Assembly (NCBI GenBank): GCA_015698045.1
Contig: BLAL01000162.1
Span: 248,001-312,000 of the forward strand
DNA: 64,000 bases
Origin: Rhizophagus clarus
Lineage: Eukaryota; Glomeromycota; Glomeromycetes; Glomerales; Glomeraceae
Direction of reading: 5' to 3'
In this document: positions 1 to 9,680 of the stretch, one piece after another
Layout: each line of letters starts with the position of its first letter
How positions within the stretch are numbered: the first letter of the stretch is position 1
The notes under the pieces: generated by a model
The model's input: only the letters and a program-made list of their open reading frames with translations
What the model was told of the DNA's origin: nothing
The model's database searches: none
Position numbers and translations under genes: made by a program

Positions 1-560
1 CTTAAGATATTTTCACAGAATAAGATCGAGTTATTAAACGATTTCTTTTCCCTCAAACGCATCTCTTTTGGTGGTGTCGTTGACACTCACATACATCCTA
101 AACAATTGCATTTTTTGTCTAAAAGACTTTCTAATTATACTGTTTTTTCCTCTGTTTTGGATACCTCCCAACATGTTCGTTCTTCCGGGGGTGTTTCCCT
201 TTTTATTGAAAATGCTTTGGCTTCTCATGTTCACACTTATACTTCACTTTCATCACGCTTGCTTTCTGTTGACCTATATTTTAAAGGAAACATTAAGCTT
301 CGAATTTTTGTTGTTTATATCCCTCCTCCTTCCGATCAATCCTTACGCGATGATACTATCGACCTCCTTATTTCCGCCCTGTCAGATGCTAAACGATTAG
401 GTTTTCACCACGCAGTTTGTGGCGATTTTAATATGCACCTTGATCAATTCTACCCTATATTTTTCAATCAACCTCAAATCGCCTCCAAACGTATCCATCG
501 TCTTTTTAATTTTCTTTTATCAAATGGATATGTTGACTTTACCCCTGTTAATTTTCTTCT
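1..560 (+). pseudogene. LINE ORF2, endonuclease (EEP) part, frame 1
   Basis: This is the N-terminal part of the LINE ORF2 protein, which nicks target DNA to prime reverse transcription. Frame 1 is open from the window start. It shows GGVVDTHIHPKQ (about base 72), SGGVSLFIEN (184-215), VVYIPPPSD and the core motif GDFNMHLDQF (421-450). These match the middle of the exonuclease-endonuclease-phosphatase fold. The frame runs through GYVDFTPVNF near 525-555 and then loses similarity. The endonuclease sequence resumes in frame 3 (RIDYVWS, then the terminal SDHNPV motif near 680-700), so a single frameshift lies around 550-565. The start codon is upstream of the window. Confidence 0.88.
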
Positions 561-566
561 ACATCT

Positions 567-3500
567 TTGGGCACCTTTCATCGTGCGGATATTATTTCCC
601 GCATTGATTATGTCTGGTCTTGTCCCCTTCTTAAACGATTTTTACTCACCTCTGTCATTTTTGACGTGCGTGATCTTAGCCTTTCTGATCATAATCCTGT
701 TATTACTTATTACGATTCTTCCTTTTTATCTTCTTCTCTCAAGCCAGCACGTGCTCGGCAGCTTCAACGACGTTCTCGTCGCATATTTTCCTTTGATTCG
801 GTTACCCCCTCGCAATGGGAGGACTTTTCTGCTCATGTTGACAATCTGTGCAATATTTCTCTCGTTGAATTTGCTTCTTGGCATGTCAATCGTATGTGTG
901 AATATTTACACACTAACATTATTGCTGGTGCCAATGCTATCCTACCCGCACGAACTGTTGGTAATGACCATACCCCAAAAATCCCTAAAGATTTAGAAAT
1001 CCTAATACAGCATTATCGCTTCCTTAATCGTGTTCTTCACTTTGTTAGATTACTCCGTAAATACCCACATACCTTTTCTTCTTCCCATGACCGTAAATGG
1101 TCTGGCTATTTGATCAGATTAAATAATATATTTAATTTGTATAAATCCATTTTTTCTTCCGTCCCTGTTTTACCTTCAACTTTACTTTCTTATCGGACGG
1201 ATAATTTTAATTCTTTATACAGCACTCTCTCACGTGCCTCTTCTTCATTAAGAGGCTTACATCTTTTAAAAGAAAAAGAATTTCAGGACTCTTCTATTAA
1301 GGCTCATTTGGCGTCTCGCGACCAGAATTTTGATACTGACATTTCTTCATTTATAAGTTCAGCGCTTTCTCGCTCACGTCGTCGCATCGTTTTGGATCGT
1401 GTCTTTATTGACCATCCTACCACTCCTCAATTGTTGACGGATTCAAAGGACATTTCTGATGCTGTGGTTAAACATTTTCAAAATGCTGTTCCTATCAAAT
1501 CCTCCCCACCTTCGCATATATCCGCTCTGCCGGATCGATGGCGCTCTGCGTATTTACCCATGGACTCTGTTTCTCCTGATATTTATAGTTCCCTATTGTC
1601 TCCCCCTTCCTTAGAGGAATGGCTCTCTACGGTTTCCTCTATGCCCAATGGCAAAGCTCCCGGCCCTTCCATGATTACTTATGAAATGCTCAAACATTTG
1701 GGACCTACCGCCAACTCTCTACTTTTGATACTGATCCGTAAATGTTTTGCTACTGCTGACATTCCTGATCTCTGGCGGCAAGCTATGGTTTTTCCCATCC
1801 CTAAGCTGCACGAATGGCGATGCCAATTAAAAAATACCCGTCCCATTACGCTTCTGGAAGTTATCCGAAAATCCTTTGTCAAGCTTTTTTACAACCGATT
1901 GTCTACCGTTCTAGCTACCCACAATGTTCTTAAAGGTGGCAATTTTGTGGGGCTACCAGGAGGTACCTGCCGTGACCCAATTATCACCCTTGAATCCATC
2001 ATTCATGATGCCAATCACACCAATTCTCCTCTCTGGATTTTATCGCAAGACATCTCTAAAGCCTTCGACTCTGTCAATTTGACTATGCTGAAATTCGCTC
2101 TGGAACGCATTCGTCTACCTGCGACTGCTATCACGCTTATTTTATCTCTTTTTATGAACCGTTCAAATCGGATGTTTACCGCCCACGGTGAGACTTCTTC
2201 CTACCGGGTTCGCATCGGTATCGACCAAGGCGAAGTGATTTTCCCGCTCTTATGGGTCATTTACATCGATCCTCTTTTGACTGTTTTGAAATCTGAGATG
2301 TTGGATCCTTATGTACTACGATCCCCATCACTATCTTCCGCTGATACGGTCTCTATTCCTGATATTTCTATCAACAATCTGGTCTTTATGGATGATTCCA
2401 CTCTTATTTCTTCATCGAAGGCTGGACTGGAACATATGTTATCAATTACAGAAGAATTCTATTCGTTGAACAATACTTCTGCCAACCATCAGAAATATGT
2501 TTTGATATCGAATTCATTGCCTTTAACCACCACATCCACTATTCTCCCTGTGGAATTTCACTTATCCTTATCGTCTTTGAACGATATTTCTTCCATCTCC
2601 GTTACCCCTCTTTCTATTACTTCTTCTTTTCGATTTTTAGGGGTATGGTTTAATATCAAAGGCTCTCGTGATTTTGTCAAAAAACAAATCGCCAGTGAAT
2701 GTAATTCGTTCGCCGCCACTCTTCGCCCGGCCAAGCTCTCTGCTAAACAGGTGGTTTACCTATATAACTCGGTGCTCATTCCTAAACTCGAGTACCGCAT
2801 GCAAGTTACCCACCTTTCAGCTTCGGATTGTTATGCTGCTACACGATCCGTACGATCTCTTGTCAAGCATAAGGCTAACTTTTCCCGTTCTCTTCCCAAT
2901 CCTATACTTTACCTTTCCCAAGCTTTAGGCTTGATTAATTTATCTTCTCATTTGACACAATGTCATGTTAATAATTTATTTTTAATGGCTAATTCTTCTA
3001 CACCTTTTATTCAGCGTTTGTTTATTTATAGATTAATGTTGATACAGTTTAGGTTTCTGATTCCCATTTCTCCTTTGATGGTGGATGATTGGTCCTTATG
3101 GTCCAACATGAACATTTTTAAATGTGACTATATCGCGTGCACTATTGCCTCCTTGGTTTCTACCCCCTTCCGCTTGCAACACGCTCAGTTCTCTTCTACG
3201 TTACCAGACCTAACTCTTCCTGGTCATACTCCTTTATATTTGTGTATGAGCCCGCAGGTTTTTAAAGCTTGCCTCAAGGTCCTCCGGAAACGCCACCTCT
3301 TTTACTTATCGCAATTAATTGCGCCCTCTGGCTCTCATCTCATTTCCTGGACTGCTTACCGCACTGCTTATATTGCCCAACTTGAGGATAAGCGCAGCCG
3401 TTCCCTCCCTCATAAATGGTACTTGGACATCAAGGCCCATACGACCCTTCCCGGCTCTCATGATCAGTTGTCTGATCAGTATGTACGCCCTCCTTCTGTC

Positions 3501-5027
3501 ACTTCTTCTATTGTTTTACTTCCTGGTGCCACTACAACGCAAAAGAATCGTCATTGGCTTGTCACGCTTGATGGCAATGGTGCTCCTCTCTTCGGCAAAC
3601 AACTTAGCGTCCAACCCAAGAAAGATACCTGTGTGATTGTCCATTGGATATCTGACTGTCTCTCTTCTCTGGGTGACGTTGTCCGCCTTCGTCCCTGTCC
3701 AGGCTGTGACGCACATGTTCCGTTTCCTTCGGCTAGTAAATATACTGCCATTCCGCCTCGCTGCACCTTCAAGATTTCTTTGTTGCGATCCATGATTTTG
3801 CCTACAAATTGTGAACGCATTCGTCAATCCACTTTGGAAGTCATTTCTCCTCATACTTGGGCTGATCTTAGTATCACAGTTATTCCTTATTACCGGCGTC
3901 TTGATCTTTTGCCAGATTTATCCTCTTCTCCCTCTATTATCGTGGATGATCTTATAGTGTCTCCCTTTATAGATCATCAATCTTTGTTTTCTTCATCAGT
4001 TCCCCTCCCGTCAGGCTCTCACTATCGTTATTATACCGATGGTTCTTTGATTAACCTCGGAACACCTGAAGTCTCGATGGGTTGGTCTTGGGTTCAAATA
4101 ATCCCCGACGCTGGATATCTCAACTCTGTTGCTACATATGCGCACAGAACTATACAGAACTGGCCTTCCTCTACCAGAGCTGAAGCTGCTGCAATTTTCG
4201 CTGCTTTAAGCGTCACTCCGGCTGATTCTGCTGTTACTATTTACACGGACTCCCAAGCTGCCATTGATGGCTTGCGACTATGTATATCTTTTTCCTACTC
4301 TAACAGTCGTCTGTTTTACAAAACTACTAACTTCGAGCTGTGGGCTTCTATTGAGCGACTTGTTCATTCCAAAAGTCTCGCGGTCTTTCCCGTCAAAGTC
4401 AAAGGTCATGATGGCAACTACTGGAACGAATTTGCTGATTCTCTTGCGAATTCCGCCCATCATTCTGATACGGCTCCTCTTTTACCCGTGAACGCTTACA
4501 CTTCCTCACATCCTATCCGTCTGGTGTATGACAATGTGGTTTGTGAATCTAATCCCAGGCGGCTTTTCAAGCTCCACTTCCAGGCCACTTTTTTGAAGGA
4601 CCTTTTATCTCTCAAACGTTTTCAATTTATATATTGCCTGTTTGACAGCGACGACTATGTAGTGGACTGGGATCTTACCTGGTTTACTCTTAATTTTTCC
4701 CCGGCTCATGATGCTTCCTTCCAGGCTTCTCACGCCACAAGACATTACACCTTCAAGTTTAAACTCTTCCTCGATGACTTGCCTCTCCTGGAAAAGTTAA
4801 AAGTCACCCGTTCCGATCTCTATATTGATCTTCTTACATGCCGTTCGTGTCGTGATCGTATGGAGGACTTGATGCACTTGATCCTCTGCCCTAAACGCCG
4901 ATCTGTCATGCATCAGATATTGCAATCTTATCAAAATCACTTATTTTCTAAGCTTCGTAAAGCTGGTGAAATGGCTGATCAGGATCCTATACCCTTGCTC
5001 AGGAAACTCTCTTCTCTTTCTTGTTAG
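567..5027 (+). CDS. LINE ORF2, reverse transcriptase and RNase H part
   Basis: This open frame of 1486 codons starts inside the endonuclease (SDHNPV at about codon 41). Reverse transcriptase follows at codons ~370-660: a fingers motif around FPIPKL (codon ~408), RPITLLEV, the palm aspartate in LSQDISKAFDS, and the catalytic FMDD (codon ~607) where most LINEs have YADD or FADD. RNase H lies at codons ~1155-1300 with all four acidic residues visible: YTDGS, the E of RAEAAAI, YTDSQ and the D of NEFADSL. Near the end is a CX2CX8HX3C cluster (CRSC...HLILC, codon ~1424), typical of LINE C-termini. The TAG at 5025-5027 is followed by the same open frame, so it is probably a nonsense mutation rather than the native end. 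Confidence 0.92.
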   Translation: MGTFHRADIISRIDYVWSCPLLKRFLLTSVIFDVRDLSLSDHNPVITYYDSSFLSSSLKPARARQLQRRSRRIFSFDSVTPSQWEDFSAHVDNLCNISLVEFASWHVNRMCEYLHTNIIAGANAILPARTVGNDHTPKIPKDLEILIQHYRFLNRVLHFVRLLRKYPHTFSSSHDRKWSGYLIRLNNIFNLYKSIFSSVPVLPSTLLSYRTDNFNSLYSTLSRASSSLRGLHLLKEKEFQDSSIKAHLASRDQNFDTDISSFISSALSRSRRRIVLDRVFIDHPTTPQLLTDSKDISDAVVKHFQNAVPIKSSPPSHISALPDRWRSAYLPMDSVSPDIYSSLLSPPSLEEWLSTVSSMPNGKAPGPSMITYEMLKHLGPTANSLLLILIRKCFATADIPDLWRQAMVFPIPKLHEWRCQLKNTRPITLLEVIRKSFVKLFYNRLSTVLATHNVLKGGNFVGLPGGTCRDPIITLESIIHDANHTNSPLWILSQDISKAFDSVNLTMLKFALERIRLPATAITLILSLFMNRSNRMFTAHGETSSYRVRIGIDQGEVIFPLLWVIYIDPLLTVLKSEMLDPYVLRSPSLSSADTVSIPDISINNLVFMDDSTLISSSKAGLEHMLSITEEFYSLNNTSANHQKYVLISNSLPLTTTSTILPVEFHLSLSSLNDISSISVTPLSITSSFRFLGVWFNIKGSRDFVKKQIASECNSFAATLRPAKLSAKQVVYLYNSVLIPKLEYRMQVTHLSASDCYAATRSVRSLVKHKANFSRSLPNPILYLSQALGLINLSSHLTQCHVNNLFLMANSSTPFIQRLFIYRLMLIQFRFLIPISPLMVDDWSLWSNMNIFKCDYIACTIASLVSTPFRLQHAQFSSTLPDLTLPGHTPLYLCMSPQVFKACLKVLRKRHLFYLSQLIAPSGSHLISWTAYRTAYIAQLEDKRSRSLPHKWYLDIKAHTTLPGSHDQLSDQYVRPPSVTSSIVLLPGATTTQKNRHWLVTLDGNGAPLFGKQLSVQPKKDTCVIVHWISDCLSSLGDVVRLRPCPGCDAHVPFPSASKYTAIPPRCTFKISLLRSMILPTNCERIRQSTLEVISPHTWADLSITVIPYYRRLDLLPDLSSSPSIIVDDLIVSPFIDHQSLFSSSVPLPSGSHYRYYTDGSLINLGTPEVSMGWSWVQIIPDAGYLNSVATYAHRTIQNWPSSTRAEAAAIFAALSVTPADSAVTIYTDSQAAIDGLRLCISFSYSNSRLFYKTTNFELWASIERLVHSKSLAVFPVKVKGHDGNYWNEFADSLANSAHHSDTAPLLPVNAYTSSHPIRLVYDNVVCESNPRRLFKLHFQATFLKDLLSLKRFQFIYCLFDSDDYVVDWDLTWFTLNFSPAHDASFQASHATRHYTFKFKLFLDDLPLLEKLKVTRSDLYIDLLTCRSCRDRMEDLMHLILCPKRRSVMHQILQSYQNHLFSKLRKAGEMADQDPIPLLRKLSSLSC

Positions 5028-5477
5028 ACCATCTCTTCTTCTAACTGGTCCTCTTACGCGCTCATCCGGGGTTGCTTACCTACCATGTTTATTGACTTAT
5101 TTGTTGAATTATCTATTCCCAGGCCATCTGCTATGAAGGTCGTAGCTGCGATACATAATAATTTCATCCAGAAGCTTAGGAAACACATCTGGAATCTGCG
5201 TACTTATGATAAATCTAAATGGGAAGACGCGATGAACATTACCTTTAAATTGAAAACTTCTCCTCGGCCTTCTAATTTGCCTGCCACTACGTATGTGCCT
5301 TACTCTTCTTTACCTCCTCCGACCCATCTCGTGATTTCACGTGACTCCGAAGTTGATTGGATCAAGAACTCGATGATTCAAGGTTTGCCATGGTATAAAC
5401 ATTTGTCGGGTTTTATGGGTCGTCTAACGGTGCTACTTAATAACAGCTTTTGCAGGATGGGATGTCGATTTTTATAG
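5028..5477 (+). pseudogene. LINE ORF2, C-terminal piece after an in-frame TAG
   Basis: The 149 codons after the TAG at 5025-5027 stay open in exactly the same frame and end at TAG 5475-5477. The text starts TISSSNWSSYALIRGC and continues with a basic stretch (IQKLRKHIWNLRTYDKSKW). A frame this long is unlikely by chance, which makes the upstream TAG a nonsense mutation in an otherwise intact ORF2. No domain is recognised here. The piece probably belongs to the nucleic-acid-binding tail. Confidence 0.7.
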
Positions 5478-5772
5478 TGGGCGTTTTGTTCGTTATTTTG
5501 TTAGCATAGTTGCTTCTACTTTGGTTGGAATATATCAAGGGGGAAGATCTAGGGAAATTTAGTGTAATGCGATTATTCTTTTAGTTTAATTTTATTACTT
5601 TATTTTTACTTAGGAGACTATATAGTTTTGTTTTTAGTTAATTTTATTTTCTTTGGTTTCTTTTTATTTTATGTAAATTGTATTGAGTTAATAATGATTA
5701 ATAAAGATAAAGGCTACTATGCCGCGTTTGCCTTGAATTTAAATTCTTTCTTAAAGAAATTATAGATATTAG

Positions 5773-5922
5773 TCATATGAACCAAAAATCATAGCGGCTT
5801 CTACCATTAATATTGTGGTAGGCGCAGTTTCTGTCTTGGCATATGTCAACAAGTTCGTCTATTATAGCCCAGTTCCAATTGATGTTATAGTGAGAATGAC
5901 GTGAACGTGTGTGGTGAGGCAT
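5773..5922 (-). pseudogene. Myb/SANT-like DNA-binding protein, first exon only
   Basis: A minus-strand open frame of 49 codons starts at ATG 5922-5920. The text runs MPHHTRSRHSHYN, then NWNWAIIDELVDICQDRN, and ends GRSRYDFW. The spaced aromatic residues (NWNWAIIDELV, then a basic stretch ending in DFW) match helix 1 and the following turn of trihelix/Myb-SANT-like domains as I remember them from Rhizophagus gene families. The frame ends at TGA directly after DFW. A GT is available there, so this may be a 5' splice site, but no second exon is found and the LINE occupies the downstream side. The likely role is a DNA-binding regulator or a transposon-derived protein. This exon is probably a remnant. 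Confidence 0.5.
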
Positions 5923-6226
5923 TATTAGATTAGATTTGATTTTTATAATTTGATTTTGGGATGAGTAAAAATTTAGGTAGAAAGAAGGTCGTAAAATATC
6001 ACTTTAAATAAAAATTTGAACAATACCTCTTTGGTTTGATTTTATTTCTTGTTTCAATTAAAATTTAATTTATTACATTTTTTATCATTAAATATATTAA
6101 TTAAATCTCATGCGGATATGGATTATCTAAATATAAATATCATGATTAAATCAAAAAATAAAAAAAAATCTTAGTTTGATTTCAGTTTCATTTCAATTAA
6201 AAATAATTGAAAATCATGTATATGTT

Positions 6227-6242
6227 TAATTGTTTTAAATAT
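6227..6242. repeat. Target-site duplication, left copy
   Basis: TAATTGTTTTAAATAT lies directly next to the poly(T) end of the retroposed unit and is identical to 8191-8206. Confidence 0.88.
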
Positions 6243-8190
6243 TTTTTTTTTTTTTTTAACTTTAAAGGCGTTGATAACGCAATACTTTATTACAATAAAT
6301 AGTAGGTCAAAATAATTAACCTTCAAATACATTAAAAGAAAACTCCTAGGGTCCAAGGCCCCCCAGTCCAATTAGTAATGCCTTCAAACCAGGGCACAAA
6401 AAAGGAATGCTAGCTAATCTAAACATCTTAAAGGGAAAAAGATATAAAAAAGAAAATATTCTGAAAACTAAAGTGAAACACAAAAAAAAAATACGCTTGT
6501 AAGTTTAGAGTATTACTACCTAGTCTACTGCCTAACTAGCACGTTAAGAGTTTCCATGATTGTTGCTATATCTGCTGCTAGTTTCTTCTTGGAAATTCAG
6601 GTCTTCTTCGGAGATGACTTCTTGGTTGAGTCTGAAGTGCTTTGCGAGATCGAAGGGTTTTTTTTAGTTTTCTTTGTTTGTTTGGAATCTTTACGATTAC
6701 TAATAGGAATATGATTCGCATCTGTTCCAACAGTCTTGGGCTTATGGGATGAGTTCTGTGAGTAATTGTTAGTATTTGACTGCTTACTTGTCTTGATCTC
6801 TTTTTTATTTTTGTAAGTAGCCTTGTTATTAGAAGGGCCTAGGTGGCGGGACCAAGTTAGTAACGTACCATTCCAAATCATAGGAGTATCAATGCAATCT
6901 TTCATGCTGTCCCATATTGATAGATATCCTATAATTTTCCTAGATCCATCTGGAAATTTAATTTCTTTAAACATGTATATATCACGTTGTATAAGGGAGC
7001 TAATATTCTTTTTGAGGGCCAGCGTAGCTGTGTTTATATCGTCAAGCAGATTATTGATCACAACTTGATATTGCTTTCTTTCTTTCCATTCTTTGAGTGA
7101 CCAAGACGCTAGAAACTAACGCACTGGTAATGTGTTTAATGGAGCCATCCAACTCTTATTTGTGTCATATTCTGCAAAGAGCTCCATCATTTTGAATTTA
7201 CAACGTACGGTCTTATATTTCTTCTGCTGCTTGATTTATATAGAAATAACTCGTTTCCATGATGCTAAGTATTGCAGGATGTCTATATTGCTCCATTTTG
7301 CAGGTATGTCATATATTAGGATATCTCAAACAGCCTTCAATATTGGCGAAGGTTGGTATCCTGTGACAATATAGTTAGCTTCATCTTCACCATATATATC
7401 TGGTATTTTGTCTTTCCTTTTTAGAGATTTGCCTTTCTCTTGTGTACTAGACGGTATTGGTTTTGATTCCTCTAAAATGGGAAAGTTCGATGATGAAGAA
7501 GATGGAATTGGTTGGGTCACCTGACTGGCTCCTGTTAATTGGTTCTTGGCAGATTTCTTTTTTTTCCTTTTCTTCTTATCTTTTTTTGTAGAACTATCCA
7601 TTTTAGGTTGATCATTATTTGTGATGAGTAACTTGGGTGCTAATTGGTCCTCCTCTGTGAAAGAAATATCCATTTCCTCCTCAGGGGCTTGCGGTGTAAT
7701 AATTAATTTGGATTTATTAGCTGCTGTCGAACTACTTGATATAGTAATAGGCGGCTCATCAGAGGCATCCGTTATGTTGTTTTCTATCAGTATATACGTC
7801 CAGGCAGAAGAAGACACACGGCGACTCAAAGTAAGAATGAAGCCAAAAATCTCTAACGAATAGTCCATTCAGCCAAACCTATACTTCTCTTGTTGTAGTT
7901 CTTTGATAGTTGACCAGTCCTGGTTTTTGAGACATCGTAGAATAAAATTCCTGAGTTCTATATTATTCGACATATTCCGTAGTAACTTAAGAAATATATC
8001 TATTATCTCTTCGTAAAAAAATTCTTCTATGGCGTATTTAATACCCTCTCCTAAGACTTGCTTGTCCACTGAGCATGAAGTTGAGCCTTTTTCCATGTTG
8101 TTTCCTATGACTACTCAGAAAAATAAAAAATAAAAATTGTATTTTTTATCACAGAAAAAATTGGGCTGAGTGATCGTTAGGAAGAGTTTG
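6243..8190 (-). mobile_element. ORF1-only retroposed element (half-LINE-like) with poly(A) and 16-bp target duplication
   Basis: The unit is transcribed on the minus strand. Its 5' end is at about 8190 (CAAACTCTTCC...) and its 3' end reads ...TATTGCGTTATCAACGCC followed by a run of about 16 A (T run at 6243-6258). AATAAAG lies about 35 nt before the tail. The sequence TAATTGTTTTAAATAT occurs at 6227-6242 and again at 8191-8206, a perfect 16-bp direct repeat immediately outside both ends. This is the signature of LINE-machinery retroposition. Inside is a single decayed ORF (8096 to 6525) with RNA-binding character and no reverse transcriptase. The unit is therefore either a non-autonomous ORF1-only LINE derivative or a retroposed ORF1-type mRNA. 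Confidence 0.85.
6525..8096 (-). pseudogene. ORF1-type RNA-binding protein of a non-LTR element, one frame with in-frame stops
   Basis: From ATG 8096 to TAG 6525 one minus-strand frame of 524 codons can be followed without a frameshift, interrupted by five stops (three TGA, one TAA, one TAG). In order it has an N-terminal helical part (VDKQVLGEGIKYAIEEFF), a Ser/Lys-rich linker with KKDKKKRKKKKSAK, a first RRM-like segment (DILIYDIPAKWS ... KYKTVRCKF), a second one (KQYQVVINNL ... SRKIIGYLSIWDSMKDC), and a basic Ser/Thr tail ending near ADIATIMETLNVL. The same family recurs at 47.2-48.2 kb (VRDIFVYDIPAGWSHAKI). In intact relatives it would coat RNA for retroposition (inference). Most of the stops fit C-to-T or G-to-A changes (CGA to TGA, TGG to TAG). 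Confidence 0.72.
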
Positions 8191-8206
8191 TAATTGTTTT
8201 AAATAT
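8191..8206. repeat. Target-site duplication, right copy
   Basis: TAATTGTTTTAAATAT lies directly outside the 5' end of the retroposed unit and is identical to 6227-6242. Confidence 0.88.
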
Positions 8207-8304
8207 AAATATCAATATATCATATTTAAAAATAAAACAATTATATTCTGATTAAATATTTTGCGTATATTTCTTAAAAAAATCATAAAAAAAATCTTGT
8301 ACAT

Positions 8305-8540
8305 CGTACATGCATGCAATTACTAAATATCATCCCTTTATGATAAATAAAAAATTACGCAACACAAATTCAACACAAATTTAACAAATTTAACGAAATT
8401 TGGCCAAAATTAATAATTTTTTACCAGAATTATCAACACAAATTGAACACAAATTGAACACAAAATTTGTGGTGTTGTGCTGGTAATTTTTATTTATCAC
8501 AAGGGGATGATATTTAGTAATTGTGCATGACAGTATCGTA
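8305..8540. mobile_element. MITE with ~45-bp terminal inverted repeats
   Basis: The left end reads ATGCAATTACTAAATATCAT, then CCCTTTATGATAAATAAAAA. The right end is its inverse (ATTTATCACAAGGGGATGAT, then ATTTAGTAATTGTGCAT), giving about 45 bp of inverted repeat with few mismatches. The ~140-bp core contains AACACAAATTGAACACAAAT repeats and is itself partly palindromic. There is no coding capacity. The exact ends and target duplication are uncertain, so the superfamily is not assigned. Confidence 0.72.
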
Positions 8541-8579
8541 TTTTCTGGCCAATCAAAATTAGGCTGATCCTTGCATGTG

Positions 8580-9300
8580 ATTTAATCATTTAATCATGCA
8601 CGCGTTTTTTATCTTATTTATTTTTGTCTCTTAATTTTTTTGTCTCTTCTTTCTATTATTTCTTTAATTATATACAATATATTTACATATATTTCATAAT
8701 TTATTGCTTTGTAGGTATAGAAATATTTGTTTATTAATACTAATTATTTTCATTTTTTTTTACCTCTTTGTTACTTTGTATCGTAATACTAATAATAATA
8801 TTCATGTTTCCTTTATTCCTTTTTACTTGTACTTTAATACTAACAATACTAACAATACTAACAACATGTTTATTTTTTTCTTTCTCTTTATTTCTTTATT
8901 CTTTTGTTCAATTACTTTGCAGGTATAGAAATATTTATTTATTAATACTAATTATTTTAATATTAACGCGTTTTTTTTACCTCTTTGTTACTTTATGTCG
9001 TAATACTAACAATACTATCTACATTTCCTTTATTCCTTTTTACTTGTACTTTAATACTAACGATAATGTCCATATTTCTTTTACTCCTTTTACTGTTTCT
9101 TTAATGCTTTTTACTTTAATACTAACAATAATAACAATATTTCTTTTATCTTTATATCTAATACTAACGTTACTATAGCTTTTCTCTTCTTTTTACGTCT
9201 AATAATATTGTTACTCTTTACTCTTTCTTTTTTTTACTTTTATATATTCTGTATATATTAATAAATACTTGTAATTTTTTATGGTTTAATAAAATTATAT
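8580..9300 (+). repeat. AT-rich stretch with a diverged ~208-bp tandem duplication and CTAACAATA repeats
   Basis: The segment starting AGGTATAGAAATATTTGTTT at 8713 recurs at 8921 as AGGTATAGAAATATTTATTT and continues to align through TTTACTTGTACTTTAATACT. Runs of ACTAACAATACTAACAATA fill the ends of each unit, and each unit begins after a pyrimidine-AG (CTTTGTAG, TACTTTGCAG) that resembles a 3' splice site. No gene is supported. The open frames here are by-products of the T-rich strand. Confidence 0.55.
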
Positions 9301-9339
9301 CTAATAAAACATACATTATATAAACTTATAGTACAGAAA

Positions 9340-9680
9340 ATGAAGTATTATTTATCGAAATATTTTGAAGCATTACAAAATATTACGTATATTTTAAAAA
9401 GTTGCGAAGTATTATGTAGTAAAATTACGGAATAACATATAGTAATATTTCGAAATATTTTAAAAAGTTACAAAATATTATGCTTACGCAAACTTGCGGC
9501 AGGTCTGAAAACTTACAGAATATTACAAATCGTAAAATTACAAAGCTTTGCATATTGTAATATTTTGAAATATTTTAAAAAGTTACAAAATATTAAGCTT
9601 ACGCAAACTTGTGGCAGGTCTGGAAACTTACAAAATATTATGATGTATAAACTTGCACAACTTTTCGCACTATATAATTT
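9340..9680 (+). repeat. Short tandem repeat, ~115-bp period, ending TATAATTTCCTGATG
   Basis: GAAATATTTTAAAAAGTTAC followed by AAAATATTA(T/A)GCTTACGCAAACTTG and GGCAGGTCTG appears at 9452 and again at 9567. The array ends in a TATAATTTCCTGATG segment. A related array at 52020-52290 also ends in TATAAAATTTCCTGATG, in the same orientation, so this is probably a dispersed repeat family with internal tandem structure. The 3' end of the decayed minus-strand gene (stop at 9670) lies at its edge. Confidence 0.55.

Larger units (their letters stand above)
1..5711 (+). mobile_element. LINE non-LTR retrotransposon, endonuclease-RT-RNase H type, cut by the left window edge
   Basis: The element codes for an apurinic-type endonuclease (EEP), a reverse transcriptase, an RNase H and a C-terminal Cys/His cluster, in that order. 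This is the ORF2 layout of I/Tad-like LINEs. The endonuclease frame is already open at base 1, so the 5' end and any ORF1 lie outside the window. The coding part is in three open pieces: 1-~560, ~560-5027 and 5028-5477. A ~230-bp 3' UTR follows, ending near AATAAAGATAAAGG around 5700-5711, which I take as the 3' terminus. Reading frames are long and GC-richer than their surroundings, so decay is mild (one frameshift and one nonsense codon) and the copy is probably young. No target duplication can be scored without the 5' end. Confidence 0.93.

Noticed and set aside
34-400. Short frames on both strands at the window start
   Set aside because: Shadows of the LINE endonuclease frame, which carries the recognisable motifs.
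3516-3854. 112-codon minus frame inside the LINE
   Set aside because: Antisense of the well-supported ORF2; no domain.
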